A stretch of DNA of 64,000 nucleotides, taken from assembly GCA_033439255.1 (NCBI GenBank), contig CM065890.1:1736001-1800000 (forward strand), in the 5' to 3' direction. This stretch comes from Hericium rajendrae (taxonomy: Eukaryota > Basidiomycota > Agaricomycetes > Russulales > Hericiaceae). Below the pieces are notes generated by a model. It was not told where the DNA came from and made no database searches. It saw only the letters and a list, made by a program, of their open reading frames with translations. Both the position numbers and the translations under genes were made by a program. Shown piece by piece: positions 9,874 through 22,454 of the stretch (positions within the stretch are counted from its first letter, which is position 1; each line of letters begins with the position of its first letter).

Positions 9874-11254
9874 TATTAAGCAAGCATAAAGGCAATAGTA
9901 GTTTGGTACCTCGGGCTCGGGTGTGCGCGTGGACGACGCTTATAAGGTAGATCCGCGTGCATGTTCACTTTCATGATGCGTGAGTCAGTGCTTTGCCGCG
10001 ACGATGGTGTCGTATATATATTGAGGTGGCTAAGACTTGCGGAGATGATCGGTCAGTCGACGAGTACAGACTAGCGCGGTACGGCATGGACATGGGAGGG
10101 GGAATTTTTAGCCGTGAAATCAGATCTGTGGAACGAAAAGGTTGATACCAGATCTAACAAACAACAGGCGATCATGTCTAGGCCTCGCACAGCTTACACC
10201 GTACACTCCTCATGACTTTGCATGAGGACGAGTTACCCTGCCTCCCGCTTTGTAGTTACGGTCATTGTATGCTTTGATGCACAATAACGAGAACTCACAA
10301 ATCTTTGATTTTGGCATGTTGAACACGCCACTGCCCGCGCGCATATCTTGGTACGCAACATGCCGCGTGGTGCTCCAAGAGCCAGTATAGCCCGCGCGGA
10401 TACGCGCGATTTCAGCTTGCGCACATGCTGCCAGACTCTCCCTCCTCCGTGCATTCCATCACGCGTATCTCGCCATTTAGTCACTTTACTGTGTTCCGAC
10501 ACGCAGCCATCACTTTCTAGCGCATTCCGACACGTGCCACTCTCCGGTATGCTCAAGTCAGAGTCTGGTGACATTTTGGGCATGCTTGATTGATGCTCGT
10601 CTATGACTGGGGTACGAATGAGGTTTCAAGATCACTTACCTTCGCATACCGCTGTCCTATCCCAACTACGGATACCTCCAGCAACCAAGGCGACTTGAAA
10701 CTGAAGGTGCGACATCGAACAAGATGCAGAGCATGCCATGGCGGTGGGATACGTGGGACACGCCGCGTAGCGTCACACTTGCGCGCCACACTGGCAAGGG
10801 AGTGCCCGGGCCGTGTCATCCAAAAGTAGGTTGCCACTGAAAAATCTTATCTTATCTTAATGGAATAGTTCCGACAATCTTGATGCACAATCTTGTTCCG
10901 GCCGAGGAGGGTCGAGTTTATCGTAGCAGGGATGGAGAACTATACCTTGCACAGTTGTGGACAGTCCAGACGGAAAATTAGCAGCAGACTTACGCAGGGC
11001 GTTAAATGATGCGCGAGAGATGAGGTGGTAGTCATAGTGAAAGATATAGGATAGATTATGGAGATATTACTTCCGTAAAGACGGGTTGAGAAACAGTACG
11101 TATGCCGGGATGCATTAGCATGTCTCACTGGATCTACAATTTCAGGTTATATATAAAGTGTAGAGTTTAATAATCCAACTCTAACTTGATTATGACAGTA
11201 TATAAATCGCGACTATATTGCATTCTTGCTTCGTACAAACATCTTCAACAGGAA
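9874..11254. other. Gene-free stretch
   Basis: Contains short opposing open frames (10233-10593) without recognisable content, and AT-rich DNA from 11130 downstream of the next gene's stop. Nothing supported. Confidence 0.45.
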
Positions 11255-12106
11255 TTATGAGTTTGCAGCAAAGGTTCTCTGCAAACCGCCTATTATAGAA
11301 TAATCTATATTCTCTTGGTCTGAGGACTTGTATTCTTCTGGCACCGGCTTATAATCTTCCTTTTTTAGACCATGCGGGAAACTCGGCACGGCGACAAAGT
11401 CCAACACTATTCGCAAACTTGGCTTGCGATTATACGTCTTTACTAGCTCTTCATCAGAGCTGCTAGAAAGCTCCGTAAGCGGTGACGAGGAAAATATGTT
11501 TGCTGATGAGGCAGTAACAGGCCGTTCGTCCGTGCCTTCGGCATGTGACGGCTGCAAGCAAATAAAAAGGTCAGGCAATTTGTAGTTAGAGATACTGTCC
11601 ATTCTGTATAGCTTACTTCTGGAACGTGTTCATTTACGCTGATCTGTAAGTTTGACTGAAATTAGAAAATAGCTTAGTGACAGTGAGAAATAAAATATAC
11701 CGGATTGATCGTTTGCTCGGTGTGAGCGAAGACATTTACTGGCATGGTATGGTCCAGTATATTTGCCATATCTCTGTCAAGACGTGTTCTGTCTTCTTCC
11801 AAACGTCTGCTCTCCATTTCCATATCGATGGCACGTCTTTCGAATTGATTCATAATATCAAGCCAAGATGTAGATGCGTTTTCCAACGGCGGATCTGTAC
11901 CCTGAAGTATACAAGTTCAGTGAGGACAATATATTCGTTCGTAGATGGGCTTTTACACTTACGAACATGGTCCTGTATAAATTTGCAAGCGCAATTGCTG
12001 TGTCATGCGCAAAATCCTAGTATAACGAAATATTGTGAACCTATGTGACATTCTTTTGGTCGAAATCTCGCACCGAGTGACTTGAAGAACTATGCGTTGC
12101 ATTCAT
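11255..12106 (-). CDS. Small coiled-coil protein, unknown function
   Basis: Five exons can be read in phase: 12050-12106, 11963-12016, 11701-11901, 11617-11655, 11255-11551, giving about 215 residues. The middle (LDIMNQFERRAIDMEMESRRLEEDRTRL, split here: residues about 45-75) is highly charged and heptad-like, suggesting a short coiled coil; the C-terminus is Ser/Glu-rich. Weak point: the first intron would be only 33 nt, so the first exon may be wrong. I recognise no family. It lies in a minus-strand run of small lineage-specific genes with 12471-12999 and 16315-17669. Function cannot be inferred. Confidence 0.4.
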
Positions 12107-12470
12107 GGTTGGAAATGACATGTCTTGCTCGACGATTGTAGTGATTGTTAAGTGCAAGTCGAAGTTGACAATGAAGAAGTGAGGAGTGACATTAGTCGAT
12201 TGACCGTGACATCGGGCTGCGGTTTCGTTTCATACACCTTCCCTCGAGCCATGAGAAAACGGGTTGCATATAATCAACTTTCCAGGAAGAGTACAAAACG
12301 AATTCTAAACATCATTGTCGAAAAGAAAAGACATCTACCGAGAAAACCACAATCATGGCATCGTGACGAATAGCGCGGGCTATGTAACTGAAGGAGGGTC
12401 TGGATGATGCCGAACAAATCTATGGGCTCATATCAGTGTTCTGTCAGATATATAAAACCACGAGCAAAAC

Positions 12471-12999
12471 TCACTTGTCGATGGTACGCCATGCAGCGAT
12501 TAAATCCTCGGTACGAATATTTACCAATTTATTTGAGTGCATGGCTCGGCGAAATATGATTAACTCGCCTCGCCATGACTGATTGGAGCATCTGTTTCGA
12601 ATGGGAAGGGAAATTGGAAGGCTTGCGTAGTCGTGGCGATAGTATATAACGAAGGGAAGTAATCGCCCGTGTAGGTCACGAGTGAAAATTTCTCGTTTGT
12701 AGATGCCGGTGGGTGATACAAAGTAATGGCGGCAAAATGCGACCGTGGATAAGCTATGCTGGTCTGGAATATGGACAGCTTCCACAGAGATGAATTTGGG
12801 TTCTGGTTCAGTTCCAGCATAGAGTCCACGAACTCTTAACTATATAAAATAATTTGTCAGGTTTAAAATGGATTTTTAGATACAGGATACGCACAAATGG
12901 TGTCATGACACCGTTCGAAGGTAGCCAATGTGGAAAGAGTAGACAGACGATAAAACCCTTGTGAGTGGAGATTCTGGAAAGATGCACGATGAAACTCAC
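12471..12999 (-). CDS. Small protein with WRGELIIFR motif, unknown
   Basis: Two exons (12895-12999 and 12471-12839) joined by a 55-nt GT..AG intron encode about 157 residues. The C-terminal half reads LLPFVIYYRHD, then LPISLP, then SWRGELIIFRRAM, then KLVNIRTEDL. The W-x-G-x-(LIV)-x-(IV) step after a P-x-x-(IV)-x-(WY) strand resembles the N-terminal domain of the array genes at 27.5-34 kb (LVW..LP..PLTLWLLGQV), so this may be a one-domain cousin; that link is my inference. A second open frame over the same DNA was rejected because only this one continues through the splice. Confidence 0.45.
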
Positions 13000-13767
13000 T
13001 GAATTTGTTTAAATGAAATCACGCATCTATCTAAGCACCGCACACAAAAGGGAGCTTGGAAATAACTTCGATCATCTTGAGATTTATAAGCGCATGTGTT
13101 ACTCATCAGTTCTGTCATTTAGAGATCGACAATGTAAGTCAATAGCTGCACATGGAAATGATCGCGCACCGATAGCATTATGTTGAGTCTTTGTGAGAGT
13201 GAGAGAATCGTCAATGTTTAATTACTATAGGTTCTCTTGAGTGAACTCTATGTAGCAATATTATTGAAGATGGCGCTGTCAGACACGTAGAGAGATGATA
13301 AGCGTCTCAACTGGCCGATGGAAATGGAAGAGGCAGAACGTAGTGGAGACATTCGAGAGCTCCCATCTCCTAGTCATAATGTTTCAGCCACATGGCGGAA
13401 TGTGCCGAACTTTCTGACAAACTGATACAGAAGGATGCGTCTGGATACGTGTCCCTAAATTTGAAGTTCATCGGGGTCCGATTAGATCCTTGAAGACGAC
13501 AAGGTCAAACCTCTCAAGGTCAAGCGTGGCTCCCAGCTTACACCTCAAGTCGGGCGACACGTTGTTGCGAAGACGATTGGCGACAGTAAAGGGCTCCAGT
13601 GGAAGAGCGCTTTCGGCGGGAAGATAGGTCGAAGTGTCCATCGTAAGCACATTTACCGCGACACCAAAAGCGGGCATTCTTATCACCGAAGACCTTGCTA
13701 CCGCCACCATTATCTTATCTTCTCCTTATCTTCCCTCTGTTTCCGTCTTCAAAGCTGCCTTCGTAAC
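13000..13767. other. Stretch with one isolated 80-codon open frame
   Basis: 13468-13710 on the minus strand is open for 80 codons from an ATG, but I see no family, flanking exons or compositional support. The rest is AT-rich. Confidence 0.35.
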
Positions 13768-14563
13768 ATGATTTCAAACATGTCTGTAAGTTGGCCTTCA
13801 CCTGCTGCATTTTTTTCCGGTCTTCTGATTATTGTGGATCTCGTTTTCGCAGACAAGACGTGTGACGAGAATCTCATCCACCACCATCCTCAAGGATGAA
13901 GATTCTAACATGCGCACGCTCTCGCTTCGGATGATCCAGGACCCGCTGTCCCTACCCTCACTCGGGCTACAAGTACAACTGCGCGTTCACGCTGCGTGAA
14001 AACCGAGGCACCTGTTGATGTCAACCTAGCCGCAAGCTCAAGTCTAGCACCATCACGGCTGGCAAGGACAAGGCAAAGAACATCGTTGCCAACAGCATCG
14101 CTCCCTCACCGAGCAAGTTTGCAGCTGTGGTCATTTTAAAGGCCATTAGAACGACTACTGAGACGGCAGCAGCGCCCAGGCAGCCGTTGAAGGCTACTAA
14201 TGTACCCACGCGCTTTTTCTAGGGCCGGCCATGGAGGATATCATGACTATCGATTAGTCTGCGCAACATGTCGGTGCGCGGACGTTGACATCTGCAGCGC
14301 TGGTGAATGCGGCAGGCGTATGCCGGCAGACTCTGGACGATCTGTAAAGCCGCGGCACCCAAGGAGCATAAAGTGGAAGTGAGTCGCGTGTTTAAGATGT
14401 GGCACACGTCATCGGAGACGCTTGAAGAGCACGATGTGCCTAACAAGCAGATGGAGATACATATCAAGCTGATGGAAGAGCTCGTGAGCCAGAACGAGGT
14501 TTTAGAAATGCAGGAGACGGATGGAAATGTGGGCTGTAGATATATCGTATTTCCAGAGTATTG
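13768..14563 (+). pseudogene. Decayed fragment resembling a B-type cyclin N-terminus
   Basis: A plausible first exon MISNMS joins across a GT..AG intron to TRRVTRISSTTILKDEDSNM, the kind of basic, Thr-rich leader followed by K-D-E-N that opens basidiomycete mitotic cyclins. Some 500 bp on, in another frame, come HTSSETLEEHD and a run of Glu-rich sequence ending near ETDGNVG, which fits the acidic linker before the cyclin box. No cyclin box is present and frames change several times. Identification is from memory of such sequences and is weak. Confidence 0.3.
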
Positions 14564-14569
14564 AACGAT

Positions 14570-16103
14570 TTGGTCAGGCGCCGCGCGATTAGTAGACAAG
14601 CCAATGAATATCTCCGTCACACCCTCATCATAGTCCTCATCGACGCCTCTGACAGGCAGCAGAGCTGTCGCGCTGGTGGGGAAGGGCTGAACCGACCTGT
14701 TCTGAAAGTCAGAACTGCTCGAGCTAACCAGTTTTGGAGACTTATTAGGCTTCGCAGGGTAGGCGACCTTGAAAGGAGGCGGCTGCTGAGGTGGCAGACA
14801 GTCCTGGAGGAACGGCTTAGGCGTCTCGGCACGACCTCGGTCGTTCTTGGGACGCTTCGTCTGCGTGCGCCGCTTCCGCTTTTTCTTGGGCGGCTCCGGA
14901 CCCGGGAGACCAAGACCGGTGAACTCTTCTTTATCCTTCGCTCCTCGTCGCTGCTTCTGCTCTGCACCAGGTGCTCCCGCTGAGACATGTGAGGGTCCTC
15001 GGAACCGCGCATACTACTACTAGCCAATGGTGGCGGCGGTGGTGCACCGTGACCTGCCTGTCGTAACGCCTCAGGCAATTCAGCATCATCACGAGGCGGT
15101 GCCTTGTGATCCAGTGACACTTCACGATCAACGTGCATGGGTTCGAGGCGAACTCTTGGAGAAGGCGGTTGTATCGGTGGTACAGACGGCCCACCATGAA
15201 TATTTCAATACCCACGAGGAGCGCTCTGTACATGAGCAGCCATTGGTGACGTGCGAGGGGGTGATTGGTCACGAGCAAGACGCGGAGGGCTGTGCGCCCG
15301 ATGTGCAAGCAGTGACCACAACTGGCATAGTACGGTGGCTGCGGGGGAGGATAAGACGAGAACTCCCCGCTCGGCCTGCCCCAGCCAAGTCGCTCACGTT
15401 CACGCTCACGCTCTCGACGCTCCCAAGCTTGTTCACGCTCCGCAGCGCCTGCAGCACTTGCCTCGCGGCTGTAACGCGACGACTGGGGATGGGGGTGACT
15501 GGCCGGACAGTAGCTCTGCCCGGATGAAAGGTTCAATATGATGAAGCGCCTGGAGATTGTGGATGCGCAGCATGTGAGGAAGGAGAAACTGGGATAAACG
15601 GGACACGAGAATTGCGGGGATAGAAAGGGGTTTCTTCTAAATAAAAAAAAATAAGATTACGAATAGAAAGGGTCATGAGCATGGGGAGGAGCTGCGCGAA
15701 CTAGCTCGGGCTCGCGACCTTGAGGTGTTGTATGATGCAGTAAAAGGTTCATGTTTTGCTCCGAGACAGATTCGCGACGGAGTAGGTACACGTTAGATTC
15801 CTGCGCATACGGAGGTATGAGATCCATATCCATGAGGGCCAATGGCGTATGAGACACACCATAACGGCTCTCATCCAGAATGACGGGCAGCGGAGGCCCA
15901 CCTCAGAACGGAGCCGGCAAAGAACGGGCGGGTTCTCCTTGGGACGATGGTGAAAGCGGCAAGAAGGGCTCAGGCGGCCCTCTCGAGTCGGCATGAAAGA
16001 CCGGGCGGCCATTCGCAGTAGGATGCATCATAAGTGGTGGACCCAGCCCAGGCAGAGCAACAATAACACTGGCATATGCAGTCGGATGAACGTCCTGAGG
16101 CAC
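14570..16103 (-). pseudogene. Low-complexity coding relic, possibly Cyc8/Ssn6-like C-terminus
   Basis: Minus-strand frames, broken by several shifts, contain Pro/Ser-rich text such as GPPLMMHPTANGRPVF and GEFSSYPPPQPPYYAS, an Arg/Glu run (ERRERERERERLGW), a basic PPKKKRKRRTQTKR, and EDYDEGVTEIFIGLST. This order reminds me of the disordered C-terminal part of the basidiomycete co-repressor Cyc8/Ssn6, which lies after its TPR repeats. No TPRs are found here. It may be a partial gene copy; the parent assignment is tentative. Confidence 0.3.
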
Positions 16104-16314
16104 TGGAGCGGCAGGTAGTTGCGCGCCCGTCGCCTGAGAATGCTTGAGAAGCTAGAGGCGTTGCGTAATGGCACTTCTCCTATTCATTTTCTCTTGTTTC
16201 AACTACATGTACATAACGGATCTTACTAGGAAATGCACGGAATAGACAGAAGCCAGGATATTCATAACAACTAATCATAATATTTTTGTCTGTATAAAAA
16301 ATAGAGACGACAGT

Positions 16315-17669
16315 CTACAGACGCTCCGAAAACGGTCGAATATCTTCGACCGGTTCCTCAGACTCCAAAGCGCACATCTGGGAAACACTAGTTAAATGAA
16401 AATAATACTTCCATGATGGAGCAGAGGCTTTTTTTCCTGCACTTGTATAACTGCTCGAGCTGCTAGCGTCATAGCGACCTACAGCAGCTTCAACCAAGAC
16501 AATATCCCCTTCAGCAATCTCTGAAGCATCGAGTGTTGACATCGGATTAACCCCGGTTTTGTTCTGATACTCGATCCGCGCATCGTAAACCTCCCTAAAT
16601 TTTTCTGCCTGGAAAAGTTGATAAGCCCTGTTAAAGTATGCCACTAAAAATACTTACTACAGGAGCAGGTTCTCCACATACGCGTCGGGTCTTCCAACAA
16701 GAAGCTCGAATATCGTGCGTCGAATCGTCCAATGAATCCGCGGGAGCACCGAGACGTTTGAGAAGTTGTCTGGCTGCCTTGAAGGAAGATTCCGTCAACG
16801 GTGCTACGTGAATGGCAGGCTGAGAGACCGGATCTCCTTTTCCATTGAAAAACCACTTTTTAACCACTTTCCCCAAGATCCATACAATAATCGGTTGCGA
16901 CGCCATAGGCGTATATAGTAGATTGGTGCTGGTCATCTTGCCCTTCGTGGCCTTTTCCCAAACAATAGCGGTCGGGACACGCAAGATGGAGTAATTTTGA
17001 AATTCTCCATTTGCATATAATAAAAACTTAAGGAATCGGCTTTATTTAAACTAATAAGCACCATCGCAGTTCATTAAAACAACTAAACCTCACTCTATTT
17101 GCGACTGACTGAACGATTGCTCGCTCAACTCCCGAGTAAGAGAGGCGATGGTTACATCGATACCTGTGGATGTCGCAGGTCGAGTCGGAGGTCCGGACAC
17201 GTGTTGTATGTCGGATTGCGGAGTCAAGTCGGAATTTCGATTTCCGGAGTTTTCCGTTTCAGTTCTGATCGTTTGCCCTAACCTCATGTTCAGAAAACAT
17301 GCGCTGGCAAAATTTGGCCGTAGACGCGAACATACCTGTGACCGTATCCGTCACCCTGACACCACCGGCTTCATTGTCTCGAGGTTCTTCAATCTTGTCG
17401 TCAATCGTTTCAGAACTACTACCTCTCCCATGAACACTATACGTTGAATAAAGTGAGTATTCAGACAAGACTCTTGGTGCGTAAATTAACCTTGCTCGTT
17501 CTTCAGCAGAGTCCTCTGCCTGTGTGCTGTCAGAATTGCCAGAAATCTTTCTATTATTTCCATTCCAATGTCGAATCTGCATAAAGACAAACCGGGTTCG
17601 CTTGGCAGGGCGTTCTGAATGAGAATCCATGGATGAATCAGTGGGCTTTCGACGAGATGAAGGCGGCAT
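16315..17669 (-). CDS. Two-domain 'VW/WDGR' family protein with Ser/Thr-rich N-terminus
   Basis: The C-terminal two thirds (exons about 17021-16661 and 16611-16315, the second intron 49 nt) match the array proteins at 27.5-34 kb: VPTAIVW, then PIIVWILGKV, then IHVAPL in the first domain; FREVYDAR, then EGDIVLVEAAVGRY, then WKYYFHLTSVSQM and a closing PFSERL in the second. Upstream exons (17669 to about 17091, three introns) encode a Ser/Thr/Glu-rich leader starting MPPSSRRKPTDSS. They join in phase only if the T-run at the exon start (17017-17021) had one more base, so either this is one gene with a length error or two genes. Function unknown; possibly nucleic-acid binding (OB-like strand pattern), which is inference only. 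Confidence 0.55.
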
Positions 17670-18434
17670 AGTTTCATGAAAGGCCAGTAAAATTTAGAAG
17701 AAAGATGATTGAAAATGGTCGACACTGACGTCTACTATTCGACAGATATCACAACGAGCTAATATATATGTCTAGAAAACGTACGTTTCTCAAATTCTCT
17801 TGATTTTTATTTCAGATAACTTAACAACACGCATGACGAAGTCATTGAATGTTTATGTGAGCAGAGAGACAGACTACGATCGACATGTATTACTCACGTT
17901 TATACGGTGCATTTCGATCTTTCATCGACATCACAGCATGGATTATTCATAGAGCCAAATAACGGGTGCGTTTTGTCAACAAATCGGATTTTTAGAGCTG
18001 ATTCATAAAGATTCTGACTTCGGAATGGATCTTAGCAATGTCCTAACTCGTAAACTCTCAAGAAATTTCGTTAGTCATGGATTCCGCGCCTGTAAGATTC
18101 CGATATCCACATAGAAGACCTGAATGAGAACATTTCTTATATGCTGAGTTATAGTCGTCCAGGCTGCTGATAAATTTAAGCTAATGTAATCGACAAACAC
18201 GTCACCTTAGCATCTAGAGGATTGTCTGGAGAACGTGACAGATTGCAAATTTCACCCGTAAGCATCCGAGTCTCGTATGGAATAGCTAGTTCACTATAAA
18301 TATAACCATCAGACGAGTAAAGCCGAACTACGAACACTTCTTGAAGTTTCTCCCTTGCGCCTTAATACTTTCTTCTACGCAAACTTGACTAGCCTTGATC
18401 TTCCTTCTTCTTAAGAACGTCGAACATCCTCAAA
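17670..18434. other. Divergent intergenic region
   Basis: Lies between a minus-strand and a plus-strand gene and so probably holds both promoters. An AT-rich CTATAAATATAACC at about 18293-18306 precedes the plus-strand gene by some 130 bp. No gene seen. Confidence 0.45.
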
Positions 18435-19576
18435 ATGTCTTTTATCCAAAGTAAGTCCCTTTCAAAATCGTATCCCAAAGAAATGCAGTCCTTACATTAT
18501 TGTAAAGTGTTAGACGGAACGAGTCTTGTTCGCGATACATTCCCGACAGATGTAGTCTGCCTCGCTCAGGACAATGTGGTTATCAACAGTCCAGATACGA
18601 GAGAAATTGTCCCAGTCACTTATGACGATTTACTTGATTGGTCATTTGTTGCTATCAATAATGCGACGCACGACCTATCACGACAATTCGATTTACTTCA
18701 CTATCCCCTCAATGATGAAGACGAACCCCCAAAGGTCAGCATTCGCGCGCAGGGATTTTTGGGCGAGTTCAATTTTCGATCTACTGGAAATTGGAATGGG
18801 TAAATAGTTGACCTTCTAATGCACATTTTCCTTTATGTTGACTTTTTTGAAACTAGAATCACTACCAACGCATGTAAGGCGACTAACTTCCTTGTGCTAG
18901 AATCAGGACCCTTCGTAGAACAATTCGCGGCGTTACAAATTGCTGTTAACCATATCAAAACGCTCATACACCGTTCTCTTTATATTGGAGGTGAACAACA
19001 GCCACCTATTGAGTCAGTTCGGAATCAGTTATTTTGCCAACGACGCGTCTTTACAAAGGTATGGCAGTATCGGGTTATTTTAATATTTTAGCTAAGTTTT
19101 TCTCTAGGTATCCGGTCTTGATCCAAAGCCAGCATCCGTCCTTAATAGATCCGATCCACTCGCCGTTATGGCAGAAGCCGTGCAGGATATGTGGCGCGTC
19201 ACTGACAGAATTAAATTCGGGGTTCGACAAAAAAGTGGAACAGTGGTAGCTGCGCCTCATCTCATCTTCACCAGAGGAGATTTCGTAGATATATTGATCT
19301 CTTTCGACATTGCCACGGTACGCCGCTCTCGAGACGGCATGCCGACTACGGTAGTACACGTCTGCCCAGAGCATATCATTCAATTATGCCCCGCAAGTCA
19401 AGTACAACAGGTAAATATATTTCTACTATCATTTGAATTTGTCCAGCTAAACAAATTCACAGCTCATTGCCTTCCCCATGACGTCTCACGTTCTTTCTTC
19501 AAAGACTGGACGATTGCTTGACTCGGCAGCGGTCTTCGACGTCTCTGAAGGACAGTCAAGCGAAGAGATACTATAA
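18435..19576 (+). CDS. Agaricomycete 'RGDFVDI' protein, unknown function
   Basis: Four exons in phase (18435-18799, 18857-19058, 19108-19410, 19463-19576) encode 327 residues and end in TAA. The third exon holds IFTRGDFVDILISFDIATV, then a DGMP turn, then HVCPEHIIQLCPAS. The pattern G-D-F-V-x-(IV)-x-(IV)..H-I-I-x-L recurs in the second domain of the array proteins (HDFVLAEVQIV..LQHIVVL), suggesting a shared beta-rich fold; I know the RGDFVDV signature from other uncharacterised mushroom proteins but no function for it. No membrane segment or signal peptide. The start ATG follows a CAAA context. Confidence 0.6.
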
Positions 19577-20381
19577 TATTCCCATTTCTCTTTTTCAGAT
19601 CGCAATATGTACTTATACTTATCTGTGAAATCACATGTTACTCTACTCTATTTTCTTCGCAAGCTCGAGGGTTAAAATGTTCATGTATCATCACTTGAGT
19701 CGTGTATAGACCGTGCTCATTAATCATAGTGCTTATGGCTTCATATACGAGCTCTCAAACTATGACGGAATGCGACAAAAGTATGTGTCAGTTGCAGCAA
19801 ACCGGGCAAAGATACCCAGTTTAAATAGTCCGCTCTCCAAATGCATATGGTCTAGGACCAGCTATGTAGATCGAAAATCAGATTTTTAAGCATTATTAAG
19901 CGCAAGCATCAAGTCAGGTCACAGCAAGCGCCCATTAAGCGCCAGTCCACGCGATACTCCAGTCACCCATCAACAAAACTATCCTAAGCGCCCAAGGGCG
20001 TTCAGAGACTTTAAGAGACTTCAAGCAGATGAGCAGAGCAACACAGAGGACAAAAACAGCATAATTGGAGATGTTACACCACCGAAGCCATGTTTTAGAT
20101 GAAGTTGTCAAACGCGAGGTGCGGCACATACATATTCGGGCTCGCTTAACCCGTTTACGTTTTGGCGTTATTTCATAGAGCTCACAAGTATGGCGCGGTA
20201 TGGATCACCGGGAATCCTTTCGACCCCCCGTCTTCCGTCAATAGCGTCAGCCAAATACTCTCTGCTTCTTCTGATTACCTTTCAAACCGGCAACCAGAGC
20301 TTGACGTCTCCCAGTCCCGGTCCCCGCCAAACAGCCGCTCTCGCGTCACTGTAGAGCCCCTCGAGCTACCAGACTCATCTC
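19577..20381. other. Intergenic region
   Basis: No gene recognised. Contains a repeated AAGCGC/CAAGCGCCC motif around 19895-20010. Likely 3' flank of one gene and promoter of the next. Confidence 0.45.
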
Positions 20382-22454
20382 ATGCATCTGGAACCTACCA
20401 TTCCCGTCCTCGTCAGGCGTGCCTTCAACTCTTTGCCTAGTTCATCCGCCCTCGATGATGTCGCGACGTCCAATTTGTTTCCCACCCCATCCGCAGTTGC
20501 AGCTGTCTACCTTGACGTAGCGCGGGCCACGCCATGTTGCAGTGCTGCAGTGATCCAAGTGCATACGACATTCACGGTCCCTAACTTTAATCAATATTAC
20601 GACACGCCTCTGCCCTCGATTGAACATCCCGACTATATCACGCGCGGAGACGGATCTCTGCTTGCGCCTCCGATAATCCAGGATGCACGACTCGCGGCCG
20701 CAAGTCTTTTAGTAATAGGAGCATACCTATTGCTATTCCTCCGCAATATCATACTAACTTTTGGTTACATTCGGAGGATGAAGATCAAAAATAAGGAATT
20801 GTTCTACATTTTGTTCGCCAGTCAGGTCCTAGCTCAGTTTGCATGGGGCACCCTCCTTATTGGAGTTTTCAACCTAAGTGTAGACTGTGAGATGTAAGTC
20901 GTCATCTTCGCTTTCACATGCTCGGTATTGAATCTCTGCAGAATTACTCGAACAATGGGCTTCCTGTCTTCCGTTTCTTCTGGCATGCTAGTAAGTTGTG
21001 AGCTTTTTAGATTTGTGCATTTAGCTCAATATTCCCATGAAGTTGACAGGCGTTTATGGGTTCAAGGCCTGGCGCTGTATGAACAAATCCGTCTTGGTTC
21101 TCATCGTGTTAGGCTCACTTCGACTGGCTAATTTCTGTTTGATGATTATCGATATGGTAATTCAGCGGGCAGATCGTCGCTTGGTTGGTACGGTTTTTGC
21201 TGTTGAGAAGAAGAAGGTTTCACTATCTGACCGCAATCTTCACAGGTAACTGCACGCGCATAGACAGTGCTATGTTACTTTTGCCTATGGCCATTTTGAT
21301 CGCCTTAGAGGCAACATTCATTTTTTCGTGCTGTAAGTGTCAACAACAGTAACATCCGCTACAGTGTCCTGATATTTCAATTTATAGTTATGTACACCAT
21401 CTGGAAAGCATCTCGCTCTTCGGCAGCAAACGGTCGTACTTCCTATCGCAGCCCTTCAGAGCCTGACCTGAATAACAGTCGGAGTGACAAGAGAGCATCC
21501 AACACTCTGCATATTCCATCGCCCCGAGGTTGGTGGGATTACGTGGCTCGATCCTCACCAGCTTCACCTGCCACTGGAAATCAGTCCTCGATGTGGTTGT
21601 ACCTCGACGGCCTCCGAGATTACTTCCGTAATCTGTTCATCTCAAGCCCATCGCCAACTCCGCCGGCCATGCGCAAATCCTCCATACCGGGAGATCAACC
21701 GCTATCTCAGCCACCCCGACTCCGTCTCGCTACCCAAGATATCGAACGGCTAAGCACTGCACCTCTCAATTGCTACCAAGAACCGACCCTCGACCCGTCG
21801 GCTCTGCCGTTCAGTAATTTGAAACCCCAGATGATTCTCTTCCACGAAGTTATGCAAGAAGAGGTGATTAATGCTGTCGCGCTCATCTTGGAAGGATCCG
21901 CTGATTATTACGTGTTCAATTATCAGGCAGTGTACAGTGCATTTATTTCCGCCATATGCACAATCAGCGCAATTCTCGGCTTTATTAATATAAAACGTCA
22001 CGTCTTTTGGGCGACGACAGGATGGCTTGGGATTAATTGTGAGTTTCAATAACTGTCTCGTTATCCTCTTTCTGATCACAACAATGCAGGGGCCTTCATG
22101 TCTGCTCTTGCTGTTCACAGCTTCGGTCGCGTCGTGCATCGTCACGAAGAAGAGGCCATGTTTAGAAACCCAGCTTATTGGGACCCTAGGCTTAACACAG
22201 ATCCGGAGACATCCCGGACATTTCAACTCATTGATCCCCACCGGCCGCCATCCTTCATTGAAGGACCACATCGACGACCTGTACGACATGTCAACTCCTT
22301 CTACTCGAGCACGAACACATTCCCTGGCTCGTACAAATTCAGCGAGGAGAGTTGTCAGAGCGATAGGATTAATCATCCATTACCACCTAACGTCAACGAC
22401 CAGCAGTCATGGGAGAGATCAAACTCGTCTGAATCGAGTGCATGCCACGAGTGA
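20382..22454 (+). CDS. Multipass membrane protein of an Agaricomycete family
   Basis: Six exons (20382-20893, 20942-20990, 21043-21187, 21246-21332, 21388-22038, 22090-22454) give about 602 residues. Hydrophobic spans: LAAASLLVIGAYLLLFL, FYILFASQVLAQFAWGTLL, the GFLSSVSSGMLLTG region, SVLVLIVLGSLRLANFCLM, LLLPMAILIALEATFIFS, then after a long Ser/Pro-rich loop AFISAICTISAILGFI and a last short one. Near the end is ALAVHSFGRVVHRHEEEA. This layout matches an uncharacterised mushroom membrane-protein family; it is roughly seven-helical but I see no GPCR hallmark, so receptor function is only a possibility. All junctions keep phase, so the gene looks intact. Confidence 0.65.

Noticed and set aside
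12560-12829. Alternative minus-strand frame starting MDSMLELNQN
   Set aside because: Only the overlapping frame with EAVHIPDQHSL continues through a well-formed intron and to a sensible end.
17091-17669. A separate small Ser/Thr-rich gene upstream of the 16315 gene
   Set aside because: Its last exon has a good GTGAGG donor and the next exon matches the family in one frame, so a single gene with a run-length error is simpler. Kept as an alternative.
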